This document shows positions 29,280 to 37,521 of a DNA stretch of 64,000 nucleotides, piece by piece. Position 1 is the first letter of the stretch, and the number at the start of each line of letters is the position of its first letter. This DNA is from Sphingobacterium sp. UBA2700 (GTDB lineage: Bacteria > Bacteroidota > Bacteroidia > Sphingobacteriales > Sphingobacteriaceae). The notes under the pieces were generated by a model, which was not told the origin of the DNA, did not search any database, and saw only the letters and a program-made list of their open reading frames with translations. The stretch is from NCBI GenBank assembly GCA_002354335.1, contig DELI01000021.1:12435-76434 (forward strand). The letters run 5' to 3'. The position numbers were made by a program, and so were the translations under genes.

Positions 29280-30611
29280 TTAATTGCTAATGTTTACTGT
29301 TCCTAATGCTTTCTGAATGTCTAGTTTGCTTGATAACACCGCATAAAGTGCATTCAGATAATTTAATTGACTGGTCTTCAGATCGGTCTCTGCAGTCATA
29401 AGCTCTAAGTAAGTCTTGACGCCTGCATCGTATTGAAGTTTGATGGTATTGTACACCTCTTCAGACAAGTCCATATTTTCTTTTGCATTTCTCCATTCGT
29501 TCATGTTGGCACGGTAAGATGCCATAGCAGCGGAATACTGTGCACCAATTTGATTCTCCAGATTCTCCATTTCTAAATCCAGTCTAGACTCCTGAAGCTC
29601 CGACTTGCGGATTTCCTGAACGCGTTTCGTTCCTTGGAAGATCGGAATCGATAGGCTCAATCCCACGCTGGAATTTGGGAAGTTGTCTTGAAATAGATCT
29701 CCAAATTGATTGTTTCTATAGTTTAGACCGTAGTTTGCGAATGCGCCTAATCGTGGAAGGTAGTTCCATTTTTGATACTGCGTATTCAACTTCTGCAGAT
29801 TTTGTAAGGTCTGCAATTGTTTAATTTCAACACGGTTTGCATATTGCAATAGCTCAGTCGTATCTAAAAGGATATTCGATTCCATGTTTTGGTTTTCGAA
29901 TGATAAGCTCACCGGTGCTGATGGGTTTAATCCCAACAAGGTTTTCAGGTAGTCATATTTGTAACGGCGAAACTCATTTGCCGATTTAAGTTCTGCATTC
30001 GCATTGTTTAATGAAATCTGCGCACGTTTATAATCAGTTTTATCTACTAGACCTGTTTCATAGCGTGCGTTGGCTTCAGTATATTGTCTTTGCAAACGAG
30101 CGATGTTTTCATTGATGATATTGATTTGCTCCTCGCTTGTCAGGATATCATAATAAGCCTTACTAACGTCGACCACGGTGTTTATGCGTACGTCCTCTAT
30201 GTTCAGGTCGTTTTGTTCGCGAATAAATCTTGAGGCCTTGGATGCTTGAAACAATCCAGGGTTAATGATCGCTTGATCAGCTTGAAATACCATTGAAGCC
30301 GTATTTTTTTGCCCCATATTAATATTCTGCCCATTGATATTCGCAGTAGGAAGCTGTATATTATGGGTATAATTCCCACTAGCGTTAATCTGTGGAAACC
30401 AGCCTGACAGTGCTGATGCAATTTCACGTTCTCCAATTTCCTTGTCAATCTGTGCTTGCTTTAGCTCGATCTTGTTGCTCAATGCATAGTTGATTAGCTC
30501 GTCAAGCGTGGCATTGCTGTTCAAAGAACCAGCTTGTTGCGCTTGGCTAATACCAATGGTAGCACAAGCTACCGATAGGTATACTACGATTTCCTTAAAA
30601 TTTAATCTCAT
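29280..30611 (-). CDS. TolC-family outer membrane efflux channel
   Basis: A 443-residue exported protein. After a signal peptide (to about SQAQQ), the two OEP repeats are seen: a first half from SNATLDELINYALSNKIELKQAQID and a second from LPRLGAFANYGLNYRNN to TDLKTSQLNYLNALYAVLSSKLDIQKALG. Long helices form the periplasmic tunnel of a trimer. It starts 9 nt after the tetR stop, so regulator and channel share one transcript. Length and repeats are normal for the family. Confidence 0.95.
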   Translation of the reverse strand: MRLNFKEIVVYLSVACATIGISQAQQAGSLNSNATLDELINYALSNKIELKQAQIDKEIGEREIASALSGWFPQINASGNYTHNIQLPTANINGQNINMGQKNTASMVFQADQAIINPGLFQASKASRFIREQNDLNIEDVRINTVVDVSKAYYDILTSEEQINIINENIARLQRQYTEANARYETGLVDKTDYKRAQISLNNANAELKSANEFRRYKYDYLKTLLGLNPSAPVSLSFENQNMESNILLDTTELLQYANRVEIKQLQTLQNLQKLNTQYQKWNYLPRLGAFANYGLNYRNNQFGDLFQDNFPNSSVGLSLSIPIFQGTKRVQEIRKSELQESRLDLEMENLENQIGAQYSAAMASYRANMNEWRNAKENMDLSEEVYNTIKLQYDAGVKTYLELMTAETDLKTSQLNYLNALYAVLSSKLDIQKALGTVNISN

Positions 30612-30620
30612 GTTTCTAAC

Positions 30621-31199
30621 TTATATTTTAACGCCGTTCCAAATAATTTCTACTAATTGATTCATCTCTTCTTCAAGAATATCATCTTTTGTAACTAAAG
30701 AGTTGCGAAAGAGGGAGATAGCTCCTCCCAAATAGATCGAGAGTATTAATCGAACATTTAGCTCTTTTAAATGTTTTTCCCGAATTCCTTCCTCGATGAA
30801 ATGAATTACTTTGTTTCGTTCTGCTTTCTGTCCCAACACATTGTTTCGGACCTCCTCATAAAACGGAGAACCATAGAACTGATCCAGAAATCCGAAGATT
30901 TCGATGTGCTGCTGGTAAAAGCCAATCCAACGCTTCCAGATCGTCTTAAATCTTTCTTCGTAGGATTGCTCGGCAGTGAGACCCTTAAAGACATCACCGT
31001 TCAACTTTTCCTTGCAATACCAATACAGTTCAATAATCAAATCTTCCTTTGAAGGGAAGTAATGGTAAATAGAGCCCACAGCCACATTGGCTTCCTTCGC
31101 AATCTTACTCATTGGAGTACCGTGGAATCCATAATGATGGATTAAGTTAAGCGTGCTTAGAAAAATTTGCTCTTTCTTTTCTGTCAATTGAATGTTCAT
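30621..31199 (-). CDS. TetR/AcrR family transcriptional regulator
   Basis: A 192-residue repressor-type protein. The N-terminal helix-turn-helix is clear (FHGTPMSKIAKEANVAVGSIYHYFPSKEDLI, residues about 24-55). The variable C-terminal ligand domain follows. It leads the efflux operon, so it probably represses itself and the pump until a substrate binds. A TACATTTG -7 element ends 7 nt before the ATG, so the mRNA may have almost no leader. No operator palindrome was clear in the upstream sequence. Confidence 0.93.
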   Translation of the reverse strand: MNIQLTEKKEQIFLSTLNLIHHYGFHGTPMSKIAKEANVAVGSIYHYFPSKEDLIIELYWYCKEKLNGDVFKGLTAEQSYEERFKTIWKRWIGFYQQHIEIFGFLDQFYGSPFYEEVRNNVLGQKAERNKVIHFIEEGIREKHLKELNVRLILSIYLGGAISLFRNSLVTKDDILEEEMNQLVEIIWNGVKI

Positions 31200-31206
31200 T
31201 CGGTTG

Positions 31207-31242
31207 CAAATGTAGGCATTTTAGGGAGGCGTGTTTGTCAAA
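31207..31242 (-). promoter_or_regulatory. Promoter of the tetR-efflux operon
   Basis: On the minus strand TTTG (31242-31239) is followed by TACATTTG (31214-31207). The spacing of 24 nt is longer than usual. The -7 element ends only 7 nt before the tetR start codon. Confidence 0.5.
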
Positions 31243-31320
31243 TAATCGTTATAATGTGCTAAAGCGATTGAGCAGCAATAAGAGTCAATGTTAATAAATT
31301 GTTAAATTTCAGAAAAACAC

Positions 31321-31351
31321 TTGACATGTGTATGTTTTACACTTACCTTTG
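31321..31351 (+). promoter_or_regulatory. Promoter of a candidate small RNA
   Basis: TTGACA (31321-31326) and TACCTTTG (31344-31351) have 20 nt between the TTG and the -7 box. This fits a Bacteroidota promoter facing right. No + strand gene follows until 33760. Confidence 0.65.
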
Positions 31352-31356
31352 TAGTA

Positions 31357-31425
31357 TCATAATTTAGGTTTATAATTGGTTATTAAAGGTTTTCATTCTC
31401 CCCGTTTGAAAACCTTTATCTTTTT
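31357..31425 (+). ncRNA. Candidate small RNA ending in a perfect terminator
   Basis: The promoter just upstream predicts a transcript from about 31357. A perfect 11-bp hairpin, AAAGGTTTTCA (31385-31395) with TGAAAACCTTT (31407-31417), is followed by ATCTTTTT, giving an RNA of about 69 nt. No start codon with a useful ORF is present, and no gene on this strand follows for over 2 kb, so attenuation of a downstream gene is unlikely. I do not recognise the family. Confidence 0.5.
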
Positions 31426-31575
31426 AAAGAAACCACGTTTTTAAGCCTTTAAAGCAAGATTTCTTCTTAAAATAAATTGATCGGAATTACAAAGACTTCT
31501 GTCGACTATCGCTCTTGGAAATGTTTTATCGATTTTACGTGTTGAGTTAAATTTTGCTGCGACTCTGCTGTTTTT
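31426..31575. other. Intergenic region
   Basis: About 150 AT-rich bases with no ORF or clear signal, between the small RNA candidate and the cytochrome operon terminator. Confidence 0.4.
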
Positions 31576-31609
31576 TAAAAAAAAGACCCTTGAATTTCTT
31601 CAAAGGTCT
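31576..31609 (-). terminator. Terminator of the SCO1/cytochrome c operon
   Basis: AGACCCTTGAA pairs with TTCAAAGGTCT (31584-31609, one mismatch). A run of eight A on the plus strand gives the T-tract on the minus strand. Confidence 0.8.
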
Positions 31610-31635
31610 AAAATCTTATAACTATTATCTAGAAT

Positions 31636-32061
31636 CTACTCACATTCTGCCAAGTACTTTTCTATTTCTTCTTTGGTAAAATGTGTTTTACTATTTCCAA
31701 AATAAGTCGTTACATAAGTCAACACATAAGCGATGTCCGTTGTATTCATCTGAGGCACACCTGGCATTTCTTGGTTATATTTAACGCCATTAACGGTTAT
31801 TTCGCCAGTCATACCATTCTTAACGATACAGGCTAGCTTGTCCCGATTCACATTTAAAAACACGGTATCTGTAAGAGGAGGATAGAGTTTCCCCAAGCCT
31901 TCACCGTTCGCTCCATGGCAATTTTGACAATGCGTGGTATACACTTTTTGACCGTTGGTCGCATATTGCATGGTTTCGACGCTTAATCCCGACTGGCAGG
32001 AAAATAGCAGATATAAACCAAAGACAAGACTTAAGATGAAATAGGTAGATCGTCGGAGCAT
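31636..32061 (-). CDS. Class I c-type cytochrome, membrane-anchored
   Basis: A 141-residue protein with one haem c site, C-Q-N-C-H near residue 46 (THCQNCHGANGEG). The likely methionine ligand is in KYNQEMPGVPQM. The N-terminus is a hydrophobic segment ending in LLFSCQSG, a likely lipobox, so it should sit at the periplasmic face of the inner membrane. Its start overlaps the stop of the SCO1 gene, so the two are coupled. A role as an electron donor near a haem-copper oxidase would fit, but no oxidase subunit is adjacent. Confidence 0.88.
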   Translation of the reverse strand: MLRRSTYFILSLVFGLYLLFSCQSGLSVETMQYATNGQKVYTTHCQNCHGANGEGLGKLYPPLTDTVFLNVNRDKLACIVKNGMTGEITVNGVKYNQEMPGVPQMNTTDIAYVLTYVTTYFGNSKTHFTKEEIEKYLAECE

Positions 32062-32702
32062 TACTTATACTCTTTTAATATAACATCTAAGTCTTCTAAC
32101 AACTTATTGACCTGCGTCTGATCGGTTCCATCGTAAGCGCCGCGAATTCGTTTATCGGGGTCAATGATAACCAGATAACCTTGGTGATCATAGCCTCCGG
32201 GAGCATTCGCGTCCTCTTTCGCATAAACTAGATAGCGATCCGCCATACCATAGATATCCGCCTTTGAACCATTCACAAACTGCCATTGTTCGTTATCAAC
32301 GCCCAGTTTGTTAGCATAGTCCTTTAGGATATAAGGCTGATCGTATTTAAAATCTATACTGTGCGAAAGGAAAGCAATCTTATCATTCCCTTTATATTTC
32401 TCGTAGGCCTTCAAGAGATTACGCTGCATCGTCGGGCAGATGCTCGGACAATGTGTGAAAAAGAAATTGGCAACATAGATCTTTCCTTTAAAAAAGTCCT
32501 GCGTTAGTTGAACGCTATCCTGATTTAAAAAGCTGAAGTCAGGAATAGTTTGATAAACCGTGTCAACTACCTTTTTACCATCTATTTCTTTCTCCACAGG
32601 CGTTCTTTCTCCATAGATTGGCAGTTTCCTGTCCGATGATGAACAAGCGAATATACCGCTTAAAAATACTGCTAGGATGGCTGAACTGAATAGTCTATTC
32701 AT
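32061..32702 (-). CDS. SCO1/SenC family copper chaperone-like protein
   Basis: A 213-residue lipoprotein (signal ending GIFACSSS). The thioredoxin-like domain has the SCO copper motif C-P-S-I-C-P (FTHCPSICPTM) and the later His in YDHQGYLVIID, as needed for copper binding. SCO proteins deliver copper to the CuA site of cytochrome oxidase or act as thiol reductants. It is followed by the cytochrome c gene and preceded by a small lipoprotein gene 9 nt away, suggesting a three-gene respiratory accessory operon. Confidence 0.93.
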   Translation of the reverse strand: MNRLFSSAILAVFLSGIFACSSSDRKLPIYGERTPVEKEIDGKKVVDTVYQTIPDFSFLNQDSVQLTQDFFKGKIYVANFFFTHCPSICPTMQRNLLKAYEKYKGNDKIAFLSHSIDFKYDQPYILKDYANKLGVDNEQWQFVNGSKADIYGMADRYLVYAKEDANAPGGYDHQGYLVIIDPDKRIRGAYDGTDQTQVNKLLEDLDVILKEYK

Positions 32703-32711
32703 ACTATCTTA

Positions 32712-33137
32712 TTAATTAAATGGAGTTAATGATTTATTGATTTGATTAGCAACACTTTCAAACTGTTTTTGCATTGCCGTAATCTTGTCTAGTTCTTTTT
32801 GTTGATAAGCATCATCGGTGCTAGCAGCGTCATAATCCTTCATCCAAGTCATCATGTTATCAGTTGCGGCTTCAATGCTATCCTGCAGATTCGTCAATTC
32901 AACGCGCGCAGCTGCAGTATCTAAATCTGCTTTTGCTGATTTGATTTCAGCAAGATTGGCAAGGATGGAATCAATTTTAACCGTCGTTTTATCAAACGTA
33001 GAAATTTGAGGCATGATTTCATCATGTATTCTGATGGCTTCAGCGCCTAGCTTTTGGTTTTTGGTTTCATCAGTATTGTTTTGGCAAGATACCATCGCCA
33101 TGCTGATTCCTAATGTAATAAAAGCTAAATTTTTCAT
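32712..33137 (-). CDS. Small helical lipoprotein of unknown function
   Basis: A 141-residue protein starting MKNLAFITLG with lipobox AMVSC. The mature part is highly charged and helical, with long runs suited to coiled coil (about residues 45-120). It has no Cys beyond the lipobox and no recognisable enzyme motif. The start at 33137 was chosen over a longer frame from 33209 because only this start gives a signal peptide. It precedes SCO1 by 9 nt in the same operon, so a link to respiratory assembly is possible but unproven. Confidence 0.75.
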   Translation of the reverse strand: MKNLAFITLGISMAMVSCQNNTDETKNQKLGAEAIRIHDEIMPQISTFDKTTVKIDSILANLAEIKSAKADLDTAAARVELTNLQDSIEAATDNMMTWMKDYDAASTDDAYQQKELDKITAMQKQFESVANQINKSLTPFN

Positions 33138-33147
33138 GTGATATAAT

Positions 33148-33669
33148 TTATTGTTGTATAGAATTCGCTTCCTGAGAAGCTTTTTGTTTGTAGTAGGAGT
33201 CGAAATCAAAGTCTAGATTTCGAATGTAGATCTCATTATGCGCGACCGCGCAAAGCGTACCGTTCTTGTCGTAGACATGTGTCGCAAAAGTCTTCACGAC
33301 TTTACCATGCGTTTGTATGGTTTCCAAAGCCTCCTTCAGTACTTCCTCATCCAAACGTATGCTGAACTTCATGCTCGTTCGCCCGGGCTTTCTATATTCA
33401 ATATGAGCGGTCTTTAACCAGGCAACGGTGCGGAGGATACCCTGATGCTTAAAATACTGATCTAATAGGATGGGATAGAAGGGGTCAATGGCAGAAAAGA
33501 TCGTTCCTCCGAAAATAGTATTGTTCGAATTGATATTGAAAATACTCTTGAAGATCTTCAGGTCGGCACCCAGGTAATTGTCCAAGATGTTTTTCACCCA
33601 AATCCGCTGGAAGAAGAAGGGCGGATAAATTCTTAGCGCCCATTTCATGGTTTTCGGAGATAATCTCAT
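33148..33669 (-). CDS. DUF4442 / hotdog-fold thioesterase-like protein
   Basis: A 173-residue cytoplasmic protein that looks like the DUF4442 branch of the hotdog superfamily. The segment NNTIFGGTIFSAIDPFYPILL covers the central helix, and HIEYRKPGRTSMKFSIRL and VVKTFATHVYDKNGTLCAVAHNEIYI cover the strands. Related proteins hydrolyse acyl-CoA or acyl-ACP esters, but the substrate here is unknown. A TATTTTTG element lies 4 nt before the ATG (33674-33681), so its mRNA may be leaderless. It is 10 nt upstream of the small lipoprotein gene. Confidence 0.78.
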   Translation of the reverse strand: MRLSPKTMKWALRIYPPFFFQRIWVKNILDNYLGADLKIFKSIFNINSNNTIFGGTIFSAIDPFYPILLDQYFKHQGILRTVAWLKTAHIEYRKPGRTSMKFSIRLDEEVLKEALETIQTHGKVVKTFATHVYDKNGTLCAVAHNEIYIRNLDFDFDSYYKQKASQEANSIQQ

Positions 33670-33673
33670 GGCC

Positions 33674-33681
33674 CAAAAATA
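33674..33681 (-). promoter_or_regulatory. -7 promoter element of the thioesterase-like gene
   Basis: TATTTTTG on the minus strand ends 4 nt before the start codon. A -33 box is not clear. Confidence 0.45.
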
Positions 33682-33759
33682 ACGCTTATTTACAAGAATA
33701 TATCCCTTTTAATTGTAATAATATCTTTTAAAAACGCGGATCATGCTTATTTTAGTATT

Positions 33760-34986
33760 ATGACTAATCAAGAACCTAACGCAAAGAATGTGTGGATATT
33801 GGTATTCGTGGCGGCGCTCGGATACTTCGTCGATATCTACGACCTCATTATTTTTTCTATTGTTAGAATTCAATCTTTCACGGATATCGGTGTCCCTGTT
33901 GAGGAGATGCGGACTAAAGGAGAGTTTGTGTTGAATATGCAGATGGGAGGGCTGCTTATCGGTGGGATAATTTGGGGCGTTCTAGGCGATAAATATGGAC
34001 GCATTAAAGTACTCTTTGGTTCGATACTGATGTATTCTGTGGCAAACATTGCGAATGGTTTTGTACAAGATGTCACATCCTATGGCATCATTCGGTTTAT
34101 TGCGGGTATAGGATTGGCTGGAGAGCTAGGCGCCGGGATTACGCTAGTGAGTGAAACGATGCATCGGAAGAAGCGTGGATATGGAACGATGATTGTCGCC
34201 GGTGTAGGTGTTCTAGGGGCTATCTTAGCCTATTATATTTCTGAATGGTACAGCTGGAGAACAGCCTATTTTGTAGGCGGAGGAATGGGATTGCTGTTGC
34301 TCCTGATGCGCGTAGGCGTATTCGAATCAGGGATGTTCAATAAAATAAGCGACAAAAAGGTTGCAAAAGGAAAGATCTCGATGCTATTTACCGATAAAGC
34401 GCGCTTTAAACGCTATCTCTACTGCCTATGTATCGGACTGCCGATATGGTTTGTTGTCGGTGTGCTGGTTACTCAAGCGCCAGAGATAGGGCAGGCCTTG
34501 CATGCGGAAACGGTATTGAGTGCAGGAAAGGGCGTTATGTTTACCTATTTAGGAATATCGCTTGGCGATTTTCTCGCGGGGCTAATCGCGCAAATATTTA
34601 AGTCTAGAAAGAAAGTCGTATTGGTTTACCAGTTGGTTATTCTTTTATTCTCCTGTATCTACCTCACGCGTTACGGCATCACGGAAACTGAATTCCTATG
34701 GCTTGCCTTCTTTATGGGATTGGGAGTTGGTTATTGGGCGACCTTTATCACGATTGCAGCAGAGCAATTCGGTACCAATATACGAGCAACGGTGACTACA
34801 ACAGCGCCTAACTTTGTGCGCGGGGCACTGATTCCATCAACGATACTTTATGGCTTTTTTGTCAACTGGGTGGGGATACTTCCGGCAGCAATCATCATGA
34901 TTGTGCTACTCTCGGGTATAGCAATCTTTGCCCTGAGCCGTCTGAAGGAGAGCTTTGACAAGGATTTAAATTATATCGAGGAATAA
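33760..34986 (+). CDS. MFS transporter (metabolite/sugar porter type)
   Basis: A 408-residue inner-membrane carrier with about 12 helices. The loop 2-3 MFS motif is present (GVLGDKYGRIKVLFG), and the region from helix 4 to 6 reads RFIAGIGLAGELGAGITLVSE, as in the MHS/SV2-like porters that carry organic acids or aromatic compounds. An acidic residue in helix 1 (VDIYD) also fits that branch. It stands alone, and no catabolic genes surround it, so the substrate is unknown. The start is at the first ATG with no strong ribosome binding site. Confidence 0.9.
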   Translation: MTNQEPNAKNVWILVFVAALGYFVDIYDLIIFSIVRIQSFTDIGVPVEEMRTKGEFVLNMQMGGLLIGGIIWGVLGDKYGRIKVLFGSILMYSVANIANGFVQDVTSYGIIRFIAGIGLAGELGAGITLVSETMHRKKRGYGTMIVAGVGVLGAILAYYISEWYSWRTAYFVGGGMGLLLLLMRVGVFESGMFNKISDKKVAKGKISMLFTDKARFKRYLYCLCIGLPIWFVVGVLVTQAPEIGQALHAETVLSAGKGVMFTYLGISLGDFLAGLIAQIFKSRKKVVLVYQLVILLFSCIYLTRYGITETEFLWLAFFMGLGVGYWATFITIAAEQFGTNIRATVTTTAPNFVRGALIPSTILYGFFVNWVGILPAAIIMIVLLSGIAIFALSRLKESFDKDLNYIEE

Positions 34987-34990
34987 TATG

Positions 34991-35149
34991 CTAGCGATCA
35001 GGGCACTTTTTGCAGCGCTTACCTCGTTTGTATTTCTTACAACACTTCTTAAAAACAATTTCACCATGATCCTGAAACGGATGATGTCCTTTGTTGCTGT
35101 CAAAAGGCGTTGAATCAATCACTTGTAGACGTATCATGTTTTCAAACAT
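34991..35149 (-). CDS. Small Cys/Lys-rich protein
   Basis: A 52-codon reading frame whose last 19 residues are dense in Cys and Lys/Arg (FKKCCKKYKRGKRCKKCP), with a Pro/His-rich middle (GHHPFQD). Four Cys as CC and CxxC could bind a metal or nucleic acid. TATATTTG (35154-35161) ends 4 nt before this ATG. An in-frame ATG at codon 5 (35137) is an alternative start. It lies 37 nt after the uridine kinase stop and is convergent with the MFS gene. I do not recognise a named family; size and composition suggest a real small protein. Confidence 0.6.
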   Translation of the reverse strand: MFENMIRLQVIDSTPFDSNKGHHPFQDHGEIVFKKCCKKYKRGKRCKKCPDR

Positions 35150-35153
35150 GCTA

Positions 35154-35161
35154 CAAATATA
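35154..35161 (-). promoter_or_regulatory. -7 promoter element of the small Cys/Lys-rich gene
   Basis: TATATTTG on the minus strand, 4 nt upstream of the first ATG and 16 nt upstream of the second. Confidence 0.5.
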
Positions 35162-35186
35162 GGTAATTTAGATTGATTAAAAATAA

Positions 35187-35816
35187 CTAGTAGATTCTTT
35201 TACGTAATTCTGATGCGATATCGTTCGTAAAGCTTTGAATAACCGCCGGCTCGTCCGTATTATTTTGAATAACTAAATCACAAGTTTCGCGAAATGGTAA
35301 CAAATACTCGTTGTAAGATGGCACCACGTGGTTAATCCATTTATACATAACATCGTCATGGTCATATCCACGTTCTAACAAGTCTCTTCGAAGACGTCTT
35401 CTTAATGCAATGGATTCTTCGGCATCAAGGAAGATCCGATAATCCAATAGCTGATTGACTTCATCGTAATGGAAAATAAATAAGCCCTCAACCACTAAAA
35501 TACGCGCAGGTTTAATTTCTAACATCTTCGGCGTTAATGCGGGATTATTGAAAGTGTATTCCTCTTTATAAACCGTTTTCCCGTCAAATAGATCTTTAAT
35601 ATCCGAGTAGAATGCATTTCTATCAATGGAAGTGGGTAAATCGAAGTTATACAGTCTGTTTTCCTCCTGCGTCTTGGTGTTCGCGGGGATATAATAATCA
35701 TCCTGAGAAATCAAGGTGATCTCATCAGGGGAAAAATGATCTAAGAAGCTTTTTAAGAAAAAGGTTTTACCCGACCCACTACTTCCTGCTATACCTATTA
35801 CGTAAGGTTTGTCCAT
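35187..35816 (-). CDS. udk: Uridine kinase family protein
   Basis: A 209-residue P-loop kinase. The Walker A loop GSSGSGKT lies at about residues 11-18, ISQDDYY is the substrate/Mg region, FDLPTSIDR matches the FDxPxxxD segment of uridine kinases, and ILVVEGLFIF is Walker B. Uridine/cytidine kinase salvages nucleosides to UMP or CMP. Length is typical. It lies 8 nt after the LysM protein gene, probably in one operon with it and DUF4905. Phosphoribulokinase is an alternative of the same fold but less likely. Confidence 0.88.
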   Translation of the reverse strand: MDKPYVIGIAGSSGSGKTFFLKSFLDHFSPDEITLISQDDYYIPANTKTQEENRLYNFDLPTSIDRNAFYSDIKDLFDGKTVYKEEYTFNNPALTPKMLEIKPARILVVEGLFIFHYDEVNQLLDYRIFLDAEESIALRRRLRRDLLERGYDHDDVMYKWINHVVPSYNEYLLPFRETCDLVIQNNTDEPAVIQSFTNDIASELRKRIY

Positions 35817-35824
35817 GCTTACTC

Positions 35825-36724
35825 TTAATTTTCGATTGGAGCGCCGTAGGTAATTTCTATTAAGAAACGTTTGTCGAAAGCACCAATATTGGATGCTGCC
35901 GATTTCGAGAGAATAACGATTGCATCGCGGCTATCGGCCGTATCAGAAAATTTTCCTACAACTTTCGCAAAGGTAATATTTTTCGTCAAAGGATTCGTAA
36001 TCTTTAAGATTGTTCCTACAGGAGCGGTGCGATGTAGCGCTAGATTGCTCTTTCCACTTGACTCTAGATTGTCCATCCAAATACCGATACCCTTTTCTTT
36101 TTTCTCGCGAATGCCATAGCGATTCGTCTCGAATTCAATCTCTTGCTGACGGTTTACATCTGGAATAGGTAACTCGATGGGCTCCGAAGGAGCGGGTTCC
36201 TGGATAGCAATTTTTCCATCAGGAATTTTTAGCGTTTGTCCTTCGCGCACGATGTCACTAGTCAAGTTATTCATCGATTTGATACTCTCTACATTGGTAG
36301 CGAAACGCTTCGCAATGGAATATAAGGTCTCGTTAGGACCAACTTTATACTGTGTTAATACTTGTCCGGATTGCTCCGCTATAACGGTATTGATCACCTC
36401 TTTCGTGCTGTCTTTCTTCGCTGCTGCATTCTCAGCAGGAGCTGCGGTAGTCGGAATACGAACAACATCACCTAAACGAAGGTTCTTCTGATTGTTCGCA
36501 GACATAATTGTTTTCACCGGTACGCCATATTGTCTGCTCAATTGATAATAGGTATCCTTGGCAGCAATGGTATGTATGATAAATGTCTTTCCGTTGATTG
36601 TTTCTGTTTTCTGACTTGTGTTTGTCTGTGCCTGTGCCGTTGCGACCCCCATCAATACAAAACACGAAGAATATATAATAAAAGTCTTTTTCAAAGACTG
36701 AAATTTGAATGCTTGTTTTTTCAT
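35825..36724 (-). CDS. LysM-domain protein with RlpA-like C-terminal domain
   Basis: A 299-residue exported protein. A signal peptide (ending about TAQAQ) is followed by two LysM motifs (about 50-95, IHTIAAKDTYYQLSRQYGVPVKTI, and about 125-170, YKVGPNETLYSIAKRFATNVESI), which bind peptidoglycan. The C-terminal part (about 205-295, GIWMDNLESSGKSNLALHRTAP to VILSKSAASNIGAFDKRFLIEI) resembles the double-psi beta-barrel of RlpA. The ATG at 36724 is used, not the in-frame TTG at 36733. It lies between DUF4905 and udk with gaps of 9 and 8 nt. Confidence 0.85.
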   Translation of the reverse strand: MKKQAFKFQSLKKTFIIYSSCFVLMGVATAQAQTNTSQKTETINGKTFIIHTIAAKDTYYQLSRQYGVPVKTIMSANNQKNLRLGDVVRIPTTAAPAENAAAKKDSTKEVINTVIAEQSGQVLTQYKVGPNETLYSIAKRFATNVESIKSMNNLTSDIVREGQTLKIPDGKIAIQEPAPSEPIELPIPDVNRQQEIEFETNRYGIREKKEKGIGIWMDNLESSGKSNLALHRTAPVGTILKITNPLTKNITFAKVVGKFSDTADSRDAIVILSKSAASNIGAFDKRFLIEITYGAPIEN

Positions 36725-36733
36725 TTTATGCAA

Positions 36734-37483
36734 TTATACTAAATATGAAATAATATCCCGCTTATTGAATGACATAAAGAATAATTGTTTGTCAATCTGA
36801 AAATAAGGTTGCGGAATCAATTTATCCATATTTTCCATTATGACTTGTCGGTCCAGTTTGTGGTTTAAATCACTTAACGTTAAAATGAGATTTAAATTAT
36901 CTTTATTCTTAACGTGGTAACACCAAATGTAATGCTGACAACACTTACTAAGCCATAAAGGACCCTCAATAGCCTCATTGCTGAGGAATTCGGGCTTGTT
37001 TGGGTAGGTGAGAGGATATTGAATTTTATTACTTGCAAAACGGAAGTTGCGATCGCTCGCGGGCGCATATTTTCCAGTCCGTATATCGATCAGGATAGTC
37101 TCCCCGGATGAGATGGAGCGATGTCGCGCATGCACCACATCCTCGAATACGTCTAACAGGATAAACTCGTAGCTGGAAAATACGACCTGCTCGGTCGCAA
37201 TCTCAATAATTTGTATGCCTTCTTGGATAGGACGATGCTCGCCGATTCGTTTCAGGATCAGGAATCCATCCTGAATGGCGTCGAGAGTCCACTCTTTGGC
37301 CTCGGCAGTGCAGGGCGCTTTTACAACTTTACCCGTAAAATCGAACACCGAAAACGAAGCAACGGTAGAATCCACGTCACGCGTTTCCACCGCGACCAAG
37401 GACTGTACGGGGTCAATCTCGATTTTCCAGATATTGGCTGGAAAGCTTCGTTCAAAAATTTTATTTATTGTATATTTAGTCAT
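36734..37483 (-). CDS. DUF4905 domain protein
   Basis: A 249-residue protein that matches the DUF4905 pattern as I know it: an N-terminal segment IFERSFPANIWKIEIDP, repeated beta strands reading like WD- or propeller-type blades (AVETRDVDSTVASFSVFDFTGKVV, GFLILKRIGEHRPIQEGIQIIEI) and a C-terminal FFMSFNKRDIISYLV. It has no signal peptide and no catalytic motif. Start 37483 (MTKYTIN) was chosen over the longer 37516 frame. It is first of a three-gene operon with the LysM protein and udk, and divergent from the NfeD protease. Function unknown. Confidence 0.7.
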   Translation of the reverse strand: MTKYTINKIFERSFPANIWKIEIDPVQSLVAVETRDVDSTVASFSVFDFTGKVVKAPCTAEAKEWTLDAIQDGFLILKRIGEHRPIQEGIQIIEIATEQVVFSSYEFILLDVFEDVVHARHRSISSGETILIDIRTGKYAPASDRNFRFASNKIQYPLTYPNKPEFLSNEAIEGPLWLSKCCQHYIWCYHVKNKDNLNLILTLSDLNHKLDRQVIMENMDKLIPQPYFQIDKQLFFMSFNKRDIISYLV

Positions 37484-37521
37484 CCGATAAAATATGCTGA
37501 TCGGTGATAAAATCATTTTCT

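Noticed and set aside
31321..31425. Attenuator for a downstream gene
   Set aside because: No gene follows on the same strand within 2 kb, so a stand-alone RNA is more likely.
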